From: Gymnogyps californianus
Taxonomy: Eukaryota; Chordata; Aves; Accipitriformes; Cathartidae
Length of the DNA stretch: 64,000 bases
Reading direction: 5' to 3'
Assembly (NCBI RefSeq): GCF_018139145.2
Contig: NC_059471.1
Span: 82,172,520-82,236,519 of the forward strand
The notes beneath the pieces were generated by a model that was not told the origin of the DNA, did no database searches, and saw only the letters and a program-made list of their open reading frames with translations. Below are positions 28,001 through 40,066 of this stretch, in pieces (the first letter of the stretch is position 1; each line of letters begins with the position of its first letter). Position numbers and translations under genes: made by a program.

Positions 28001-30554
28001 AGTCCCTTCTCTATAAATGCATATGAAACTGCCATACTATATGAAATTAAGGTTTTTACCGGCCTGCAGTCTACACTAGGATATCTATGATTACACAAAA
28101 CATTAGTATTAAGTAAGTGTCCTAATTGGATTACTTTGGACAAAAGTAATAAAAAGGTAATGGTACACGGTAACAAAGCATCCTCAAAAAGCGGTATTTA
28201 CTATGCTATTCTAAAAAAAGCCAGCTAAGAATTCAGCCAGGATTTGATGTCAGATTTCTGCTTTAAGATTAAGAACTTCATGTTCAATTATTGTTTGTTA
28301 CTGAGATACTAAATACGTGTTGTTTCGCTGTCTTTGGCTGTCTGTTCTCATTCAGCATTTACATGTACCTTTGTCACCTTCAAATGGGTTTTATTTCACC
28401 TAACTTTAGACATCTGGAAGACAGTCCTCTAGTCAAAGGTAGGCATCTAGGCTTCCTCTCACTGGAGTTGACAGAGAAAATAAAGCACCTGCAAAAGGCA
28501 ATTTAGGTCACTTTTTCTAGAAGGAGATGGTTTGGAGTGATAGGTGCCTGTCCACCACAGAGGTAGGGTATGACTAGCTGAGGTTGGATCCCTAACTTTT
28601 GGTAGTTAGTGAGAAGAATCCCACTGTAGTAACTGAAAGGCATAAATGTATGTGCAAGACTTCAGTCGTGGCATTGTCTAGTTGATGTTCCTGCAAATGA
28701 AGATGTAACACCAAAATATGATTTCAATGTACAGATGATGGCTCCAAAGCCAGTCCAAACTACATATATCAACATTACTCTTGAAATAAAACAAAGCCCA
28801 CCACCTTGCTTCCTTGGATAGGCAAATTTTAATCTTTTCCTATGGCTCTGACGTAGTTTTATATCCAGTTGCTGTGACACCTGAACCCAAAGAACCATGA
28901 AATGAAATACTCACTCTCATATCCCAGTCTCCTCCTCCATCTGTGATTCTCACATAGCAGAGCTCCAGAAAGTTACCAGTATTTAGCACAGTTGGAAGAA
29001 GCACACTTGTCCAGGTTCTCTGTTCATGTCTGCACATCTGGGAGGAAGACTCCTGTGATACTGCTATTAATAGACCTCCAGGATGTCGACTATTCCAATA
29101 GTATCTCCACAGCCATTCTGGAAAATTTGTACTGTTGCAATAGCTTCTGCCTAGGAAAAAAAGTATATAAAAGTAGCTATAAACATAGCAATACTTCATC
29201 TATCTGTTTGGAACGCCAAAGACAGAGAAGATAATTTCAGCTTCGTTTCAAATTTTAATGACTTTCTGTAAAGCCCTATCATTTTGGGTACACACCTTGT
29301 GTCTACCATACTGATATATTTATAAACAACAATCTTTTTTACCTCTTAGTCTTTGTTTTGCTAGGCAAAGCTCTTTCAGTCTCCTAAGACCAACGCTTCA
29401 TTACCTTTAACACTCTTTTAGCATCCTCCTGCACCTGCTCTCATTTTTCTCAAATGTACTTTTTGAATAAGTTGAGTACGGCATTTCTGATCAGCTCTTA
29501 TGCTTTCTGCTTTTCTATATATCTCTACTGGAAATACCTCAGTCAATATATCCTAGGATCACATTTGCCTTTCCACCGAAAGACCCTGAAACCACAGAAA
29601 TTCTAGTGACCCCTTAGAACTTCTTTACTTCTCTGGCTCTCACCACTACGCTTTAAGGCACCTTTATGTGACAAGCCTTGGAGCATGAAGTGCTCAAGAC
29701 AGGAACTTTGTTTGATACAGAACATATGTGCTTAATTTTATATATGGTATATCATTTCATCAGCTTCAGTTAGCTTTGTAGGATCTTGGCCTATCTCCTC
29801 AGTCTATAAATAAATAATCACAGTTTTATAAATAAATCAGTTTCTAACCAGCTGAAACTGTGTTATCTTTGTAACTTTTACCAATCAATAGAGCAGCGTG
29901 AATGACAAGCACAGGTTCTGCAGTTTTAAAAAATCTGGTATAACAATAAATATATATAGTTACATGTAAGAACCACATAAATATTTTGATGCACTAGCAT
30001 AAAATACTTCATACGGCACTTCAGAATATGCCCAAACCATTTACATCCATGGTAGGCCAGCAAGTGTTTTTTAGCTGGCAGTTCAGTGTTCTCCCAGTGT
30101 AAATAGATGATCAATCATTCTTGGTTGTTATTGTTTTAAAGAACAGTTTGAAACCCAATTCACAGTGAGTGTTCGTACTGCCTGTTCTTTTTGTTCTCTT
30201 ATCAATACAAGTTTTAATATTAAAAAAGTGCATTGTTTTCATCTGGCTGCTGGAGTCTACATGTTGGGCTGTACAGTCATTTCTGAAGTTCTTGGTTGGT
30301 GGGAGAGTGCAGGTGCAAGCCTGCAGAAGAGACTGAAACTCTGTAAAGGCAGGAAGTAAAGAGCATATCAATCTATTCAGTGAACAAAAACACAAATAAA
30401 AACACTGCGGTGGAGAAAATCCATTCCCATGCCGAGAATTATTGTATTGCAGTGTAGAGCTTGCGTAAAGATGAATTTTAATTTCACCTGCCTTCCTGCC
30501 CTGCTCACTCACAGGAAGCTTACAGATAGCTAAACTCCACTGTCTCTTTTGAAG

Positions 30555-30608
30555 CCTGACGCAGGGCAGAAGTGTAAGGCAGTGTGTCTCTACCGTTCTT
30601 GCGTCAGG
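30555..30608. promoter_or_regulatory. Inverted pair of ATF/CREB-like sites
   Basis: CCTGACGCA (30555-30563) and its exact reverse complement TGCGTCAGG (30600-30608) are separated by 36 bases. Each contains TGACGCA, a near-CRE/ATF half-palindrome. The pair sits about 1.2 kb upstream of the FRMPD4 start codon and just outside the CpG island. Binding is inferred from the motif only. Confidence 0.3.
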
Positions 30609-31608
30609 ACATCTGGACGTATCCTTTTTCTACAAGACGTGATATGAAGAATTTGATTTTAATTACGTTGCCACAAGCCGGCCTTGCCACGTTCGTGTCA
30701 CAACAAGGACTCCATTCCTCCAAGTCTCTTTTCTGGCATGGGTCGAGAGGTCACAGTACGGTGACAACAGCCAGGCAGTAGATTTGAGCCCTGCTGCCTG
30801 TCAGTGGTCCACCATTGATGACCACCCTGTGTGAGGGCTGAAGTCCAACAGGCCCTTCCCCACCCTGGAGGGAAGCATGGAGCAGTGTGATCGCTGAGGG
30901 GAGATCACCGGGGGGAAGAGGGCTCTCTGCTTTCCCCAGTTTTTGCTTTGGAGGAGGACTCTGGGCTACGGTCTCCTTGCAAGGCCCAGGGTGCTGCTCC
31001 CCGACGGGGCAGGAGCCGCCTCCTATTCACCAGGGCTGCCCTTCCCCTCTCTCAGGCGTGCCTCCCCCTGCCCCGGGGAAAGGCAGGCGTGCCGACAGAG
31101 GGCACCCCCTCAAGCCCCGACCCCTTGCCCTCCGTCCCCGCCGCCGCGGCTCCGGGAAGCCCTGCGGGGAGCCCCGCGGCGGCGGGCGCCCAGGCCCCGC
31201 GGCCCCGGGCCCGGCCCGCTCCCGGCGGCCGCAGCGCCGCCTCGGGCTGGAGCCAGCGGGCGGCGCTCGCCCGTGCCGCCGCCGCCGCCTGCGCTCTCCG
31301 CTCCCCCACAGGAGGGGGAGACATTGCCGGCGAGAGGAGAAACTCCCCCTTCTACACCCTCCACCTTCCTCAGCCTTCCCCCCCCCCGCCTTCCTCCTTT
31401 GGGGATACTGCAAAGAGGCAGCGGAGCGCTGCCGCCTCCCCCTCAGCCTCCCGGTGCGCGGCGCGGCGGGGGCCCGGGCTGAGGGCAGCCCTCCTGCCGG
31501 GCAGCCCCCTGCGCCCTCCCCGTTCCTTGAGTTACCCCAGGGAGGGGGCAAGGCAGGCAGAGAGCGGGGCGGGGGAGGGGGGGAGCAGAAGGGGAGGGCT
31601 GCGCGCAG

Positions 31609-31817
31609 ATGAACGCTGCTCCTGCGAGATGCTGCACGCCCAGCTCCCTGCCGGAGGGGGGTAGCAGCCTCTGCCGGCTCCTGCCTTTGCAAGGGCTGTT
31701 GCTGCCGCTGGACGCAACCTTCTCCCGACATGGAGCTGCTGCTGCCGCCGCCGCTGCTGCTGGAGTGAGTGAGTGTGACGGGCAGAACTAGCCGGCTGCA
31801 TGGATGGATGTGTTTAG
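31609..31817 (+). promoter_or_regulatory. FRMPD4: FRMPD4 5' leader with four upstream ATGs
   Basis: Four upstream reading frames precede the main ATG: 31609-31791 (60 codons, weak context), 31629-31664 (11 codons, G at -3), 31730-31768 (12 codons, leucine/proline-rich, strong context with G at -3 and G at +4) and 31800-31817 (5 codons, overlapping the main start out of frame). If the mature leader includes them, they should restrain initiation at 31804. The true transcription start is unknown, so some may lie outside the transcript. Confidence 0.5.
31733..31763 (+). repeat. CTG/CCG trinucleotide tract in the 5' leader
   Basis: Imperfect triplet run (GAG, CTG x3, CCG x3, CTG x3) in the leader immediately before the start region. 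It encodes the leucine/proline run of the third upstream frame and is a candidate for length variation. Confidence 0.6.
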
Positions 31818-31844
31818 CTTTGTGAAGATTGGGAAGCTCTCCGG
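31804..31844 (+). CDS. FRMPD4: FRMPD4 coding exon 1 (N-terminus, partial CDS)
   Basis: The exon encodes 13 full codons plus two bases, MDVFSFVKIGKLS then GG, and ends at a consensus donor (CCGG|GTAGGTG). The peptide matches the start of FRMPD4/Preso as I remember it from mammals, differing at two positions. FRMPD4 is a roughly 1,300-residue scaffold with WW, PDZ and FERM domains. It acts at excitatory synapses, binds PSD-95 and Homer/mGluR5, and promotes dendritic spine formation (family knowledge). Only the N-terminal tag is here; the WW domain begins in the next exon, not found in this window. The start at 31804 is chosen because the frame is open to the donor and matches the family. Its context is weak (T at -3, G at +4). 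An out-of-frame ATG at 31800 precedes it. The exon ends in phase 2. Confidence 0.78.
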
Positions 31845-31850
31845 GTAGGT
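31845..31850 (+). other. FRMPD4: Splice donor of FRMPD4 exon 1
   Basis: GTAGGT directly follows the two-base codon remainder GG. In the genomic reading frame the bases G-TAG would give a stop, so splicing here is required for a longer protein. Two further GTGAGT motifs at 31765 and 31769 are possible alternative donors inside the leader. Confidence 0.7.
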
Positions 31851-31854
31851 GTTT

Positions 31855-31872
31855 GCTGCTGCTGCTGCTGCT
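31855..31872 (+). repeat. (GCT)6 repeat just inside intron 1
   Basis: Six perfect GCT units begin ten bases after the exon 1 boundary, close enough to the donor to influence its recognition if expanded. Confidence 0.75.
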
Positions 31873-34800
31873 CCGCGACCCGCGGGCGTCCCGCGGCTGC
31901 GGGCGCTGCCCCCCTGCCCGGCGGGGCCGGGAAGGTGTCGGGGGGCTGCCCGGCGTGGGGAGCGCCCGCGCCGCTCTCAACTTCCCTCGCAGCGGGGCGA
32001 AGGGGTCGGGGTCGGGGTCTGGGCGGGGGGGCGCTGGGCGCTCGCTGCCCTGGCACCTGCCGGGGCCGCGCCGGCGGCTCTGCGCGGGATGGGTCGTCGC
32101 CCTCTCCCTTCCCAAGGGGCAACGAACGCGTCCCGCGGCGGGCGCTCCTCGCCGCGGTGCGGCCGCAGTTGGGCGAGCGCGGTGCCCGCCTTCAGGCGCT
32201 GGCGTGAAGGGGCGAGCGGAGCGGCTTCTGAAAATGCACAAGCGGCGACGGGAGCCGGGACCGGGGGCGGGGGGGGTGTGTGTGGGGGTGTGCGTGGGGC
32301 TGGTCGCGCCGCCTCCGCGGGTGCGGTGCGGGTAACGGTCATCTACCGGGGGGAGGGGGCGAACTTCTGAGGGAGCAGGGCAGCGCCTGGCCTGGCCGCG
32401 CCGCGCCGCCCGGGAAGGGGCTCGCCCTGCCCCGCCGCTCCGCGCCGCTCCCCTCCCGCGGTACGCGCCGCTTCGGACACGCCGGCTCCTCCAGGAGCGA
32501 TATTTTTAGAGAAGTGGTGAAATCATCGCCAGATTCTGAGCGCTGCCCCTCTGCCGTTTCACACGACGATGGGTGCTGGGGCGCGAGTGGATTTGGCGTC
32601 TCTTAGCCCTTGCTTGTAAGGCATGTACTGCTTGTTGTTTAAATGGGTGCTTGATTAGGATTCTTTTTCTTTTTTCTTTGCTTTCCGAATAAATCTTCCT
32701 TTTAATGGCCTCGGAGTTGTGGTCTCTCTCTGTAGACTGTTGCATTCGCAGCTAGTTGCCAGGCCCGAAGCTGCATAGATGGATCAAGAAGCACAACAGC
32801 CCCTCTTAAAATGTTCTCGCCGTAGTTAAATGTAACTGGAGGTAGCTCTTCTCACTAATAGGGGAAATCGTGCTTTATCTCAAAGATGCAGTATGAAAGT
32901 ACTCGAGTCACAGGATTTTTTCAGGGTTCTGGTGCGGATAATCTTCCTAAAGGATTTAGCTTTGATCACAGTAACTAGGAGTGTTTAGAATTCTTATGAT
33001 TCAGTGGTTCCTACACCATAGTTACTGCATCCTTTTCTGTTTATGAAGCACATGAGGCTGAAAGTGGATGTTGTACAAAAGGGAGAAAGGCCTTGTTAAG
33101 GAAATACAAAAGGTAGCTTGCTCCGCTGATGGTCGGGTAGGGAGCTTGTCAAAATGACGGACGGTCTTTAAAAAACAAATATTGCATGGCTGGAAGTTAC
33201 AGAGTGCCACAGGTGCAGGCATAGCCTTTATCCCCCAAAATTCCCACCATTGCACCTGGCTGTGATTACAGCTCTGCTTGTGGCGATGCCAGCGCAGAAC
33301 AGCTGCTGTCATTCAAGCACATCATTGTCTCATCCTGCTCGCAGCAATTTTACACGATGTGACGGCTACAGCACTAGCAGCCCGCTCGGCTTTCCTTGGG
33401 TCGTGTTCCCAGCTGATACCGCTAGAGCTGCAGCAGCAGTAACTACAGTGGAAACTTTGAGGAGAGGGAAAATACGCTCGCATAGATAAGGAGCAGGTGA
33501 CATAGCATGATATTTCTTTCCGGGTAACTGAATTGCTTGACCTCTTCTGTTTGTTTGGAAATAGTGTTTTAGAAAAGCTCCCAGATCTTCATGTCACGCT
33601 TGAGCTAGAATCGAAGGGAGAGAAAGGGATATGCTGCTTGGAAATGTTATTAAGTCAGGTACATGGTAGTTTTCATATATATATTGTAAGCTTCCGTCTT
33701 TCTTGGTGTGTACAAAATCTGTAGCTTTCTGCACACTTGAAGACACAGCTGTTGCCAATGCTGAGATTTGTATTTAAGTAAAGGGAGATCATAGCATTTC
33801 TCCAGAAGAACCTGAAAGTTCCTTCTGAAATGAAATCCCAAGTTTTAAAGCTTGTCTCCGGCTTCGCTTGATTCAAGGATGTGAAGTACTTAGGGACCGA
33901 GTTCATCTTGTAGATTGCAGCAAATAATTTCTGTACTGAGCTACTCTTTTCATTTCTAATATTCTGGTTCTTAGACGACCTAATAGTTTACACAGGACTT
34001 TAGTTGCTGTTTCCTAGGTAACAGCTAGGTATCTGTTCCAATTTTATGAGCGCTTCACGGAGCAGACAGGTTCCAGTGTAAACCCCATTTTTAATCCCTT
34101 TGTGTGTTTGGGTTGAAAACCTAGTTTGCCTGAAAATGCCAGTTCTTTCTTTGCTGTTAGAAGGAAGGCCTTTCTGAAAGAAAGGAGTGAGATGGTAAAC
34201 AGTATTTAAGAGAGAGTGTGATCTTGCAGGCAGATTACCTACAGAAAGTTGTTTTGAACTTGGCTGGTGCTGAACTTTTTTATGACTTTCAATCTTTTCT
34301 TCAATTTTATTTTGTTGTGCATTCAGACCTTCTCATTTTAGGTTGCAAGTCAGCTATTACAGTTGTAATCTGCAGCCTTGATTCTGCAGGCAGCGGCATG
34401 GATAAGCTCTGTTACGCATGGCTACAGGAAGGGATACTACTTAAAGTCATGGTATAATTTTAATAGATGTGGTGAGAATTTGAATTTTGCCTTGATCAAT
34501 TAATGTATAAGAGCTTTTATCTAGAGTAAGCTTAAGATGGGGTATAAACTCTTAGTGGCTACTGGGTATAAAATTTTACATAGCATACATAAAATGTTAT
34601 TATGTTTTAATTATCTGTGCAGTTTTTTTATGTGGTACCTGTGTGTGTATGGTCTTTTAGAGACTCTCACTTCTGCAGCTGCTTCAAAAGTCATCCACAG
34701 TTGCTGGCTGAGTGGGGAATATGGGCATAATCTGGAAAAGGGATGTGTGCAGAAATGGAAGAGAACGCCAAACTGGTTTTATGACAAATGTGGTCTCTGG

Positions 34801-37778
34801 TAATCTTTTTCTTTCTTTGCATTTGTAGGGCTGTCATGTTGTGTACTATGCATCAAATATAGATGCTTCATGGTAAAGTTTCTGTTGATTTCTAAAGATT
34901 GGAAATACCTATCTGACATTGAAAACAAAAATATTGGGTAGAAATACTGACCGCACTTTCACTGAGATAGCTTCTCTCCCACCCTCCTTTTGGAAATTCA
35001 CCAATCTAGTAATGGTCTGGAATAATTGTTTTGGTATAAATCCTGCGGCATCATTCTCTGGAGGGAAAAAACCCCAACAAACCCTTTTCTTGTAATGAAT
35101 TTCCAAGTGTAGAGAATGACTGACAAGCCTTGTTTAATGGATCAGTACTCTGATGTGGAGCTGTATAAGGCAGGTGAATATTTCTGTAGTGTGGGCTGCA
35201 TAAGCATGTATGGTGTGGTGTGTCTCTAATTTGTGAGGGAGGATTAGTAGGATAGATAAAGTGCGCATAAAAATTGCTGGATTAGGTTGGATCAGAAATC
35301 TGTCTTGCCTGGTATTCTCTCTTAATTGCTTTTAGCAGCTGCTTGAGGAAAGAGTAGAATGAGCACAGGTATGGAGCGGTGATTCTTGAGCGTAGGTATC
35401 AAGAGTGGAGGAATGATGGTGCTGCTATGCTGAATATGAAATGGAGCATTTTCAGATCTAGGTAGATCTGAGTAAAGGGCACAGTGTCATTTCTACTTGG
35501 TACTGGACAGATGAACTATGAAACAGTAGGTCAGAATAGTGAGCAGAGGTTAGCATGAATTTAAGCCTCTATTCATAGAATATATTTTAGTTAGAAAATA
35601 CGTTCATTGGGAATGACTGTTTTCGTGATGTCTGTAGAGGTCAGTTCTATTTCAGAGCTTTCGTAGCAGGAGATAAAAGTTTCACATGGAAAGATGGTTG
35701 TCTGGATACCACCTGAGTGTGACTGAATGGGGTAGTGACGCTCCAGAGTTGGGGTGCATAGCTCCTGTGCCCCTGCTGCTGTTTGTAGCTCTGCCAAATA
35801 ACACTAGATAGAAAATAACATGATTGTCCACATGAGTGGCCATCAGTCTGTAAGCTGTGGCAATACTAGTAAGGGTGAGTTGGATGTCTCTGTCAAACAG
35901 TTACCTTTGTGGAAGAAGTTCTGAGCTCATGCGAGCCATTTGTCACCAGAAAGGAAGCCTCCCAAAAATAGGGCTGCAGTATGGGGTAAGAAAGTAGACA
36001 TCTGCCCTACCTCATTGTGGCTGTTAAAAGTATAATTAATGGAGAGTTAACTCTGTATAACGAACAGGAGGATACCATCAAGACTTGGACCTGTCCTTAA
36101 CAGTGATGCTAATTTGTGGTATGTAGTAGGTAAATTTATCACACCTGGATCTTTACTTTTCTTCTCAAGTTTTGCATTGCCATCCATTATTGTTGAATTT
36201 AAATTTATTCCATTAAAAACTGGATGTGAATAGCCATATCCCTGCTGTACCCCTTGGAATCAGCTTTAAAACAACAACAAAACAATCCCATAACCCTGCA
36301 AGCTCTTCTCTTCAGAAAGCACTCAAATACGCCTTTTTTTGTGTGGTTATGCTAAACCTGAGGCTGGGTTTCTCACTGAGGAGGAACCTCTTACAAAGTC
36401 CTTTTTCAATGGGGTGGATAAATCTCACGTTCTCATCTGCTGTGCTTATCTTTCCATAGCTGGGCGTCTCTGATCAGGTAGATTGACTTGGTACCTGCAC
36501 ACACGTTTGGCTTTTGGGTTCTTACTGCTTATAAAATTGAAGCAAGTCTAAACAGACTCCAAATCTCGGAGTCTTACATTTGTTGTCTTGTTTTTCAGCC
36601 TTTGTAGCCCTGTGCTCAGACCTGTTCTCTCCAGATACTGTCTTTAGATGTCCTGCCAAACTGGTGTGAAAGGTCCTCTCCTAGATCTGTCTTAAAATCT
36701 AACAAACCAGAAGCTGTGTTTGTAGATTCTGAATACTAGGCTCTGGTTTTTACAGGGAACAAGGTTGCTTGGCTTCATGGTTTGGTTATTCTTCTGTGGC
36801 CAAGCAGATGTATATTTTCCAGATTTAAGGTTCTGAGATTAGTCAGTCTGTTTTTTTGTTGTTTTTTTTTTTTTAAGGAATTTGAGAAGGTTTTGGGACG
36901 CTTATCTAGCTTTTCTTTATCAGAATAGTATCTTTCTTTACCTGTGATTTTCCTTGTCATGTTTTTATTTTGCTGTGATGTTTAAAAAGCCACCTTAATG
37001 GAGAGACAGTTAAAAGTGTACTTAAGTTACTGATGCTATTTTACATATGATTTTTGGAACAGTTTTTATGAGTACTCTTTGAAATGACAATATCATAGCT
37101 TGTAAGTTATTTTCAGTATTTACAAAAGACTGTGTCAGTAAGAAAGCCTATGATTATCCTTTTTATGCTCAAAGGAGGTAATTTAATTCTAAAAAGGATT
37201 TTATTATACTGGATGATAATTCAAATAATCATGAATTCATTTCACCTTTTTTTTTCTTGAGGACTGCATTACATTTAGTGAAATATTTGTCTATTCACAT
37301 TAATATAAGAGCTTTACCTTATATTTTATTATTTGTCTGTTTTGTTAGCTGACACATAACAAAGACGCATGCTTTAATGTCTGTGATGTTAGTAATGTAT
37401 GTCATAATGGCTTCAGCAGCTTAGAGATTTATTAAAACCACTCCTTATATTATGAACTGCTGTAAACTTGTCAAGTGGCCAGTGAATGATGATGCAACTC
37501 TGCTAAATATGTATGTTCTCTAAATACTGTTTGCCTAGGGATACAGTGCTTAAAAGGTGTAACCAGAAGTAACCTTGTCTCTGGAAATTTTTGAGAAAGC
37601 AAAAAAATGGAAAACAAACTCCACAAGTAACACTTTTCTTTCCCCCTCTTCTACTAATTAGTAAAGAAGATGGAATGAGAACTTTGAGAATGGATGCCTT
37701 GATTTAAGAACAATCAAAGCATGTGCAGGTTCAGAATAGTATTTTCATTTCTAGGAAGGTTGGTCTTCCATTTGTGCC

Positions 37779-37795
37779 TTTTTTTTTTTTTTTTT
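37779..37795. repeat. T17 homopolymer
   Basis: Uninterrupted run of 17 T with no adjacent recognisable retroelement. Confidence 0.85.
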
Positions 37796-38033
37796 GAGAA
37801 CTTCAATCTGTGATGTCAAATCCTTAGCGACATGGTTGAATCAAGGATCTTGGGATAGTTTCTTTTATAATTGCAACTTGCACCAGCGTTCTTGTGTGAT
37901 GTAAGTCAATCTGTTAATATTCTCATATGGTTTGAGAAGATAGATAGAAAAGGTTGGGTTTTTTCTTTCCTCTGTATTCGCTGGTACCAGGAAGAGCTTG
38001 AGGTATATTATAGTTTTTTGTTTAGTCTTTGTT

Positions 38034-38085
38034 TTGTTTGGTTTGTTTGTTTGTTTGTGGATTTTTGTTTTGTTGGGTTTTTTGA
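38034..38085. repeat. Imperfect (GTTT)n low-complexity tract
   Basis: GTTT units, several consecutive (TTTGTTTGTTTGTTTG), with interruptions. A similar shorter tract occurs at about 58850-58880. Confidence 0.75.
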
Positions 38086-39480
38086 GAAGCCTGCTTATCT
38101 TTTCAGTCTGACAGATTCATGTGGGAAATTTCAGTTAAATTGAAAAAAATTCCTTAACCATAACAGTAATACAAAATGAGGGTATGTTTCCATATTTTAC
38201 AACATTCTAGGTCATTATGGAAGTGCACCAAGCTGTTCATAGAAGATACAAACCATGACCTGAAATCATGAGTGGATAATACATGCCTCTCAGCTCTGCT
38301 GGTAATGTGGCAGAGAAGGGGTATTTTACTGCTGTTGGCAGCATTTTCAAGTAGTTATGTCAGTGTATCACAACTTAGTACCTGACTGATGTGGCGAAGA
38401 ATTGAGTAAAGTCATGTAGGATCTACCATCTCCTATAAAATGAACAGTCATCTGGGAAGGATCTGTAACTGGTGAAGACAAATAATTTAAAAAAATCAAA
38501 TGTGAAGAAGGGAAAAGTCATTTTGGTTTCCAGTCCTATATACTGTGTCATGCACAAGTAGCTCTATTAAACCAGGTGAGACCATCCAGGTACATGAATT
38601 ACTCGTTTTCATGACTGTTTGCACATAACCTATTTGGATCTACCACATTATGGAAACTTTTGATGCTGATAAAGTATCAGTGTTTAAATATTGTAGGGAC
38701 ATGCCCTGAATAGGAAGGGACTTCTGATAATACCAAATTGTACTTAAAGCTGCTTTTTATAATCATGAGTAACTGTGATTAAAGTTTTCTGAAGTACCTT
38801 GAAGAAATTTGTGAACTCAAAAGGTTGTACATTTATTGAAGGTATGTTTGAAGACTTTAAGAAGAATCTCTGAGACTCTGTTTCTGATAATTATTCCATT
38901 GACTGGAAATGAAGCAGATAACAGTGCCAGCAGTATAAATTTCAGTAATTAATTGCATGTTCAAATCCTAGTGAAATAACACTGCTTAAAATCTAAATGT
39001 GTGAAAGTATATTGGAGTTAGAAATCTGAAGTACTCCAGGACTCAAAAGCCTCTCTGACCTAAATCAGGACCTGGTGTTGTAGAAGTCTCTACCAGTATT
39101 CCTTTAGTGCGGAGTCTATAGAAACACCCTTTAATAGGTTGATTATTGGCTATAAACCCAGAAATTTATTTTCATTAGTTCTAATAACCAACAAAGAAAA
39201 AAAAAAACCAACTTAAAGAAAAAATGTTTTGAATGAGTAAGAACACTCTGAAGAAGTAGAATGAGCATGGTGCTGGGTAATGCAAGGCTGCATCCTATTA
39301 AATAGTTTTCACTGGTGACTTAAAATAGGAGAAGGACGTGATAAAAAGCTGATTAGTATCTTTTAAGCAAAGTCCCTTGTGAGATTTATTGCTTGGACAA
39401 AAATAACTTCCTTTGATGGTAAGGAAAACAGTTGCTGATTGACTTGGGTATTTTCACAGCTGTTTTAAGAGTTAATAGCT

Positions 39481-40066
39481 TGTCATGGTTTAACCCCAGC
39501 TGGCAACGAAGCCCCACACAGCCGCTCGCTCACTCCCCCCAGCAGGATGGGGGGAAGAGAACGGGAAGGATAGAAGTGAGAAAACTCAGGCGTTGAGATA
39601 AGAACAGTTTAATAATTGAAATAAAATAATAATAGTAGTAATAATAAATTGTAATGAAAAGGAAAATACAAAGAGAGAGAAATAAAACCCAAGAAAGGCA
39701 AGTGATGCAAATGAAAACAGTTGCTCACTACCAACTGGCTGATGCCCAGCCAGTCCCCGAGCAGCGGCCCCCCTGCCAACACTTCCCCTAGTGTTATTGC
39801 TGAGCATGATGTCATATGGTATGGAATATTCCTTTGGTCAGCTGTCCCGGCTGTGTCCCCTCCCAACTCCTTGTGCACCCCCAGCCTCCTCACTGGTGGG
39901 GTGGGGTGAGAAGCAGAAGAGGCCTTGACTCTGTGTAAGCACTGCTCAGCAATAAGGAAAACATCCCTGTATTATCATCAACACTGTTTTCAGCACAAAT
40001 CCAAAACATAGCCCCATACTAGCTACTATGAAGAAAATTAACTCTGTCCCAGCCAAAACCAGCACA
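39481..40066 (-). mobile_element. Solo LTR of an avian ERVL-like endogenous retrovirus
   Basis: The 586-bp element begins TGTCATGGTTTAACCCCAGC and ends CCAGCCAAAACCAGCACA, terminal dinucleotides TG...CA. It is flanked by a perfect 5-bp target duplication TAGCT (39476-39480 and 40067-40071). The sequence matches what I remember of the TguLTR5 family of Neoaves. The sense strand is inferred as minus, because the family's TATA-like region and ATTAAA polyadenylation motif read that way. In this copy ATTAAA followed by CTGTTCTTATCTC is preserved on the minus strand, while the expected TATAAA position (about 39790-39800) reads CAATAACAC. No internal viral genes are present, so this is an LTR left by recombination. 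It lies antisense to FRMPD4. Confidence 0.9.

Larger units (their letters stand above)
15131..30949. other. Intergenic region upstream of FRMPD4
   Basis: AT-rich single-copy sequence with no recognised gene, tRNA, rRNA or young transposon. Notable small features are listed separately: a microsatellite at 16.38 kb, C-rich tracts at 20.29 and 21.98 kb, a palindrome at 21.33 kb and an inverted ATF/CREB-like pair at 30.56 kb. Distal enhancers are plausible for a neuronal gene but cannot be identified from this sequence alone. Confidence 0.55.
30950..32600 (+). promoter_or_regulatory. FRMPD4: CpG island promoter of FRMPD4
   Basis: The only strongly GC-rich, CpG-dense block in the window, falling off sharply to AT-rich sequence on both sides. 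It contains dense CCGCCG, GCGCGG and GGCGGG (SP1-type) motifs and no clear TATA box, as expected of a broad CpG-island promoter. The first coding exon lies inside it at 31804, so transcription is inferred to run on the plus strand, starting perhaps 100-600 bases upstream. G-run clusters at about 31564-31586 and 32266-32300 could form quadruplexes. The long open frames on both strands here are a by-product of GC richness. Confidence 0.85.

Noticed and set aside
28390..28560. Possible ancient repeat with AGGCATCTAGGCTT and AGGTGCCTG units
   Set aside because: Faint resemblance to old reptile repeats, but no ordered set of blocks could be established.
30887..31664. Two overlapping plus-strand frames of about 240 codons upstream of FRMPD4
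   Set aside because: Same CpG-island artefact; both frames are Pro/Arg/Gly-rich without domains and they overlap each other in different frames.
31800..31817. ATG at 31800 as the FRMPD4 start
   Set aside because: It reaches a TAG after five codons; only the ATG at 31804 reads the family N-terminus into the splice donor.
31027..32241. 404-codon open frame on the minus strand across the CpG island
   Set aside because: Low-complexity Pro/Arg/Ala/Gly composition, overlapping long frames on both strands, and coincidence with the CpG island show it is a by-product of few AT-rich stop codons, not a gene.
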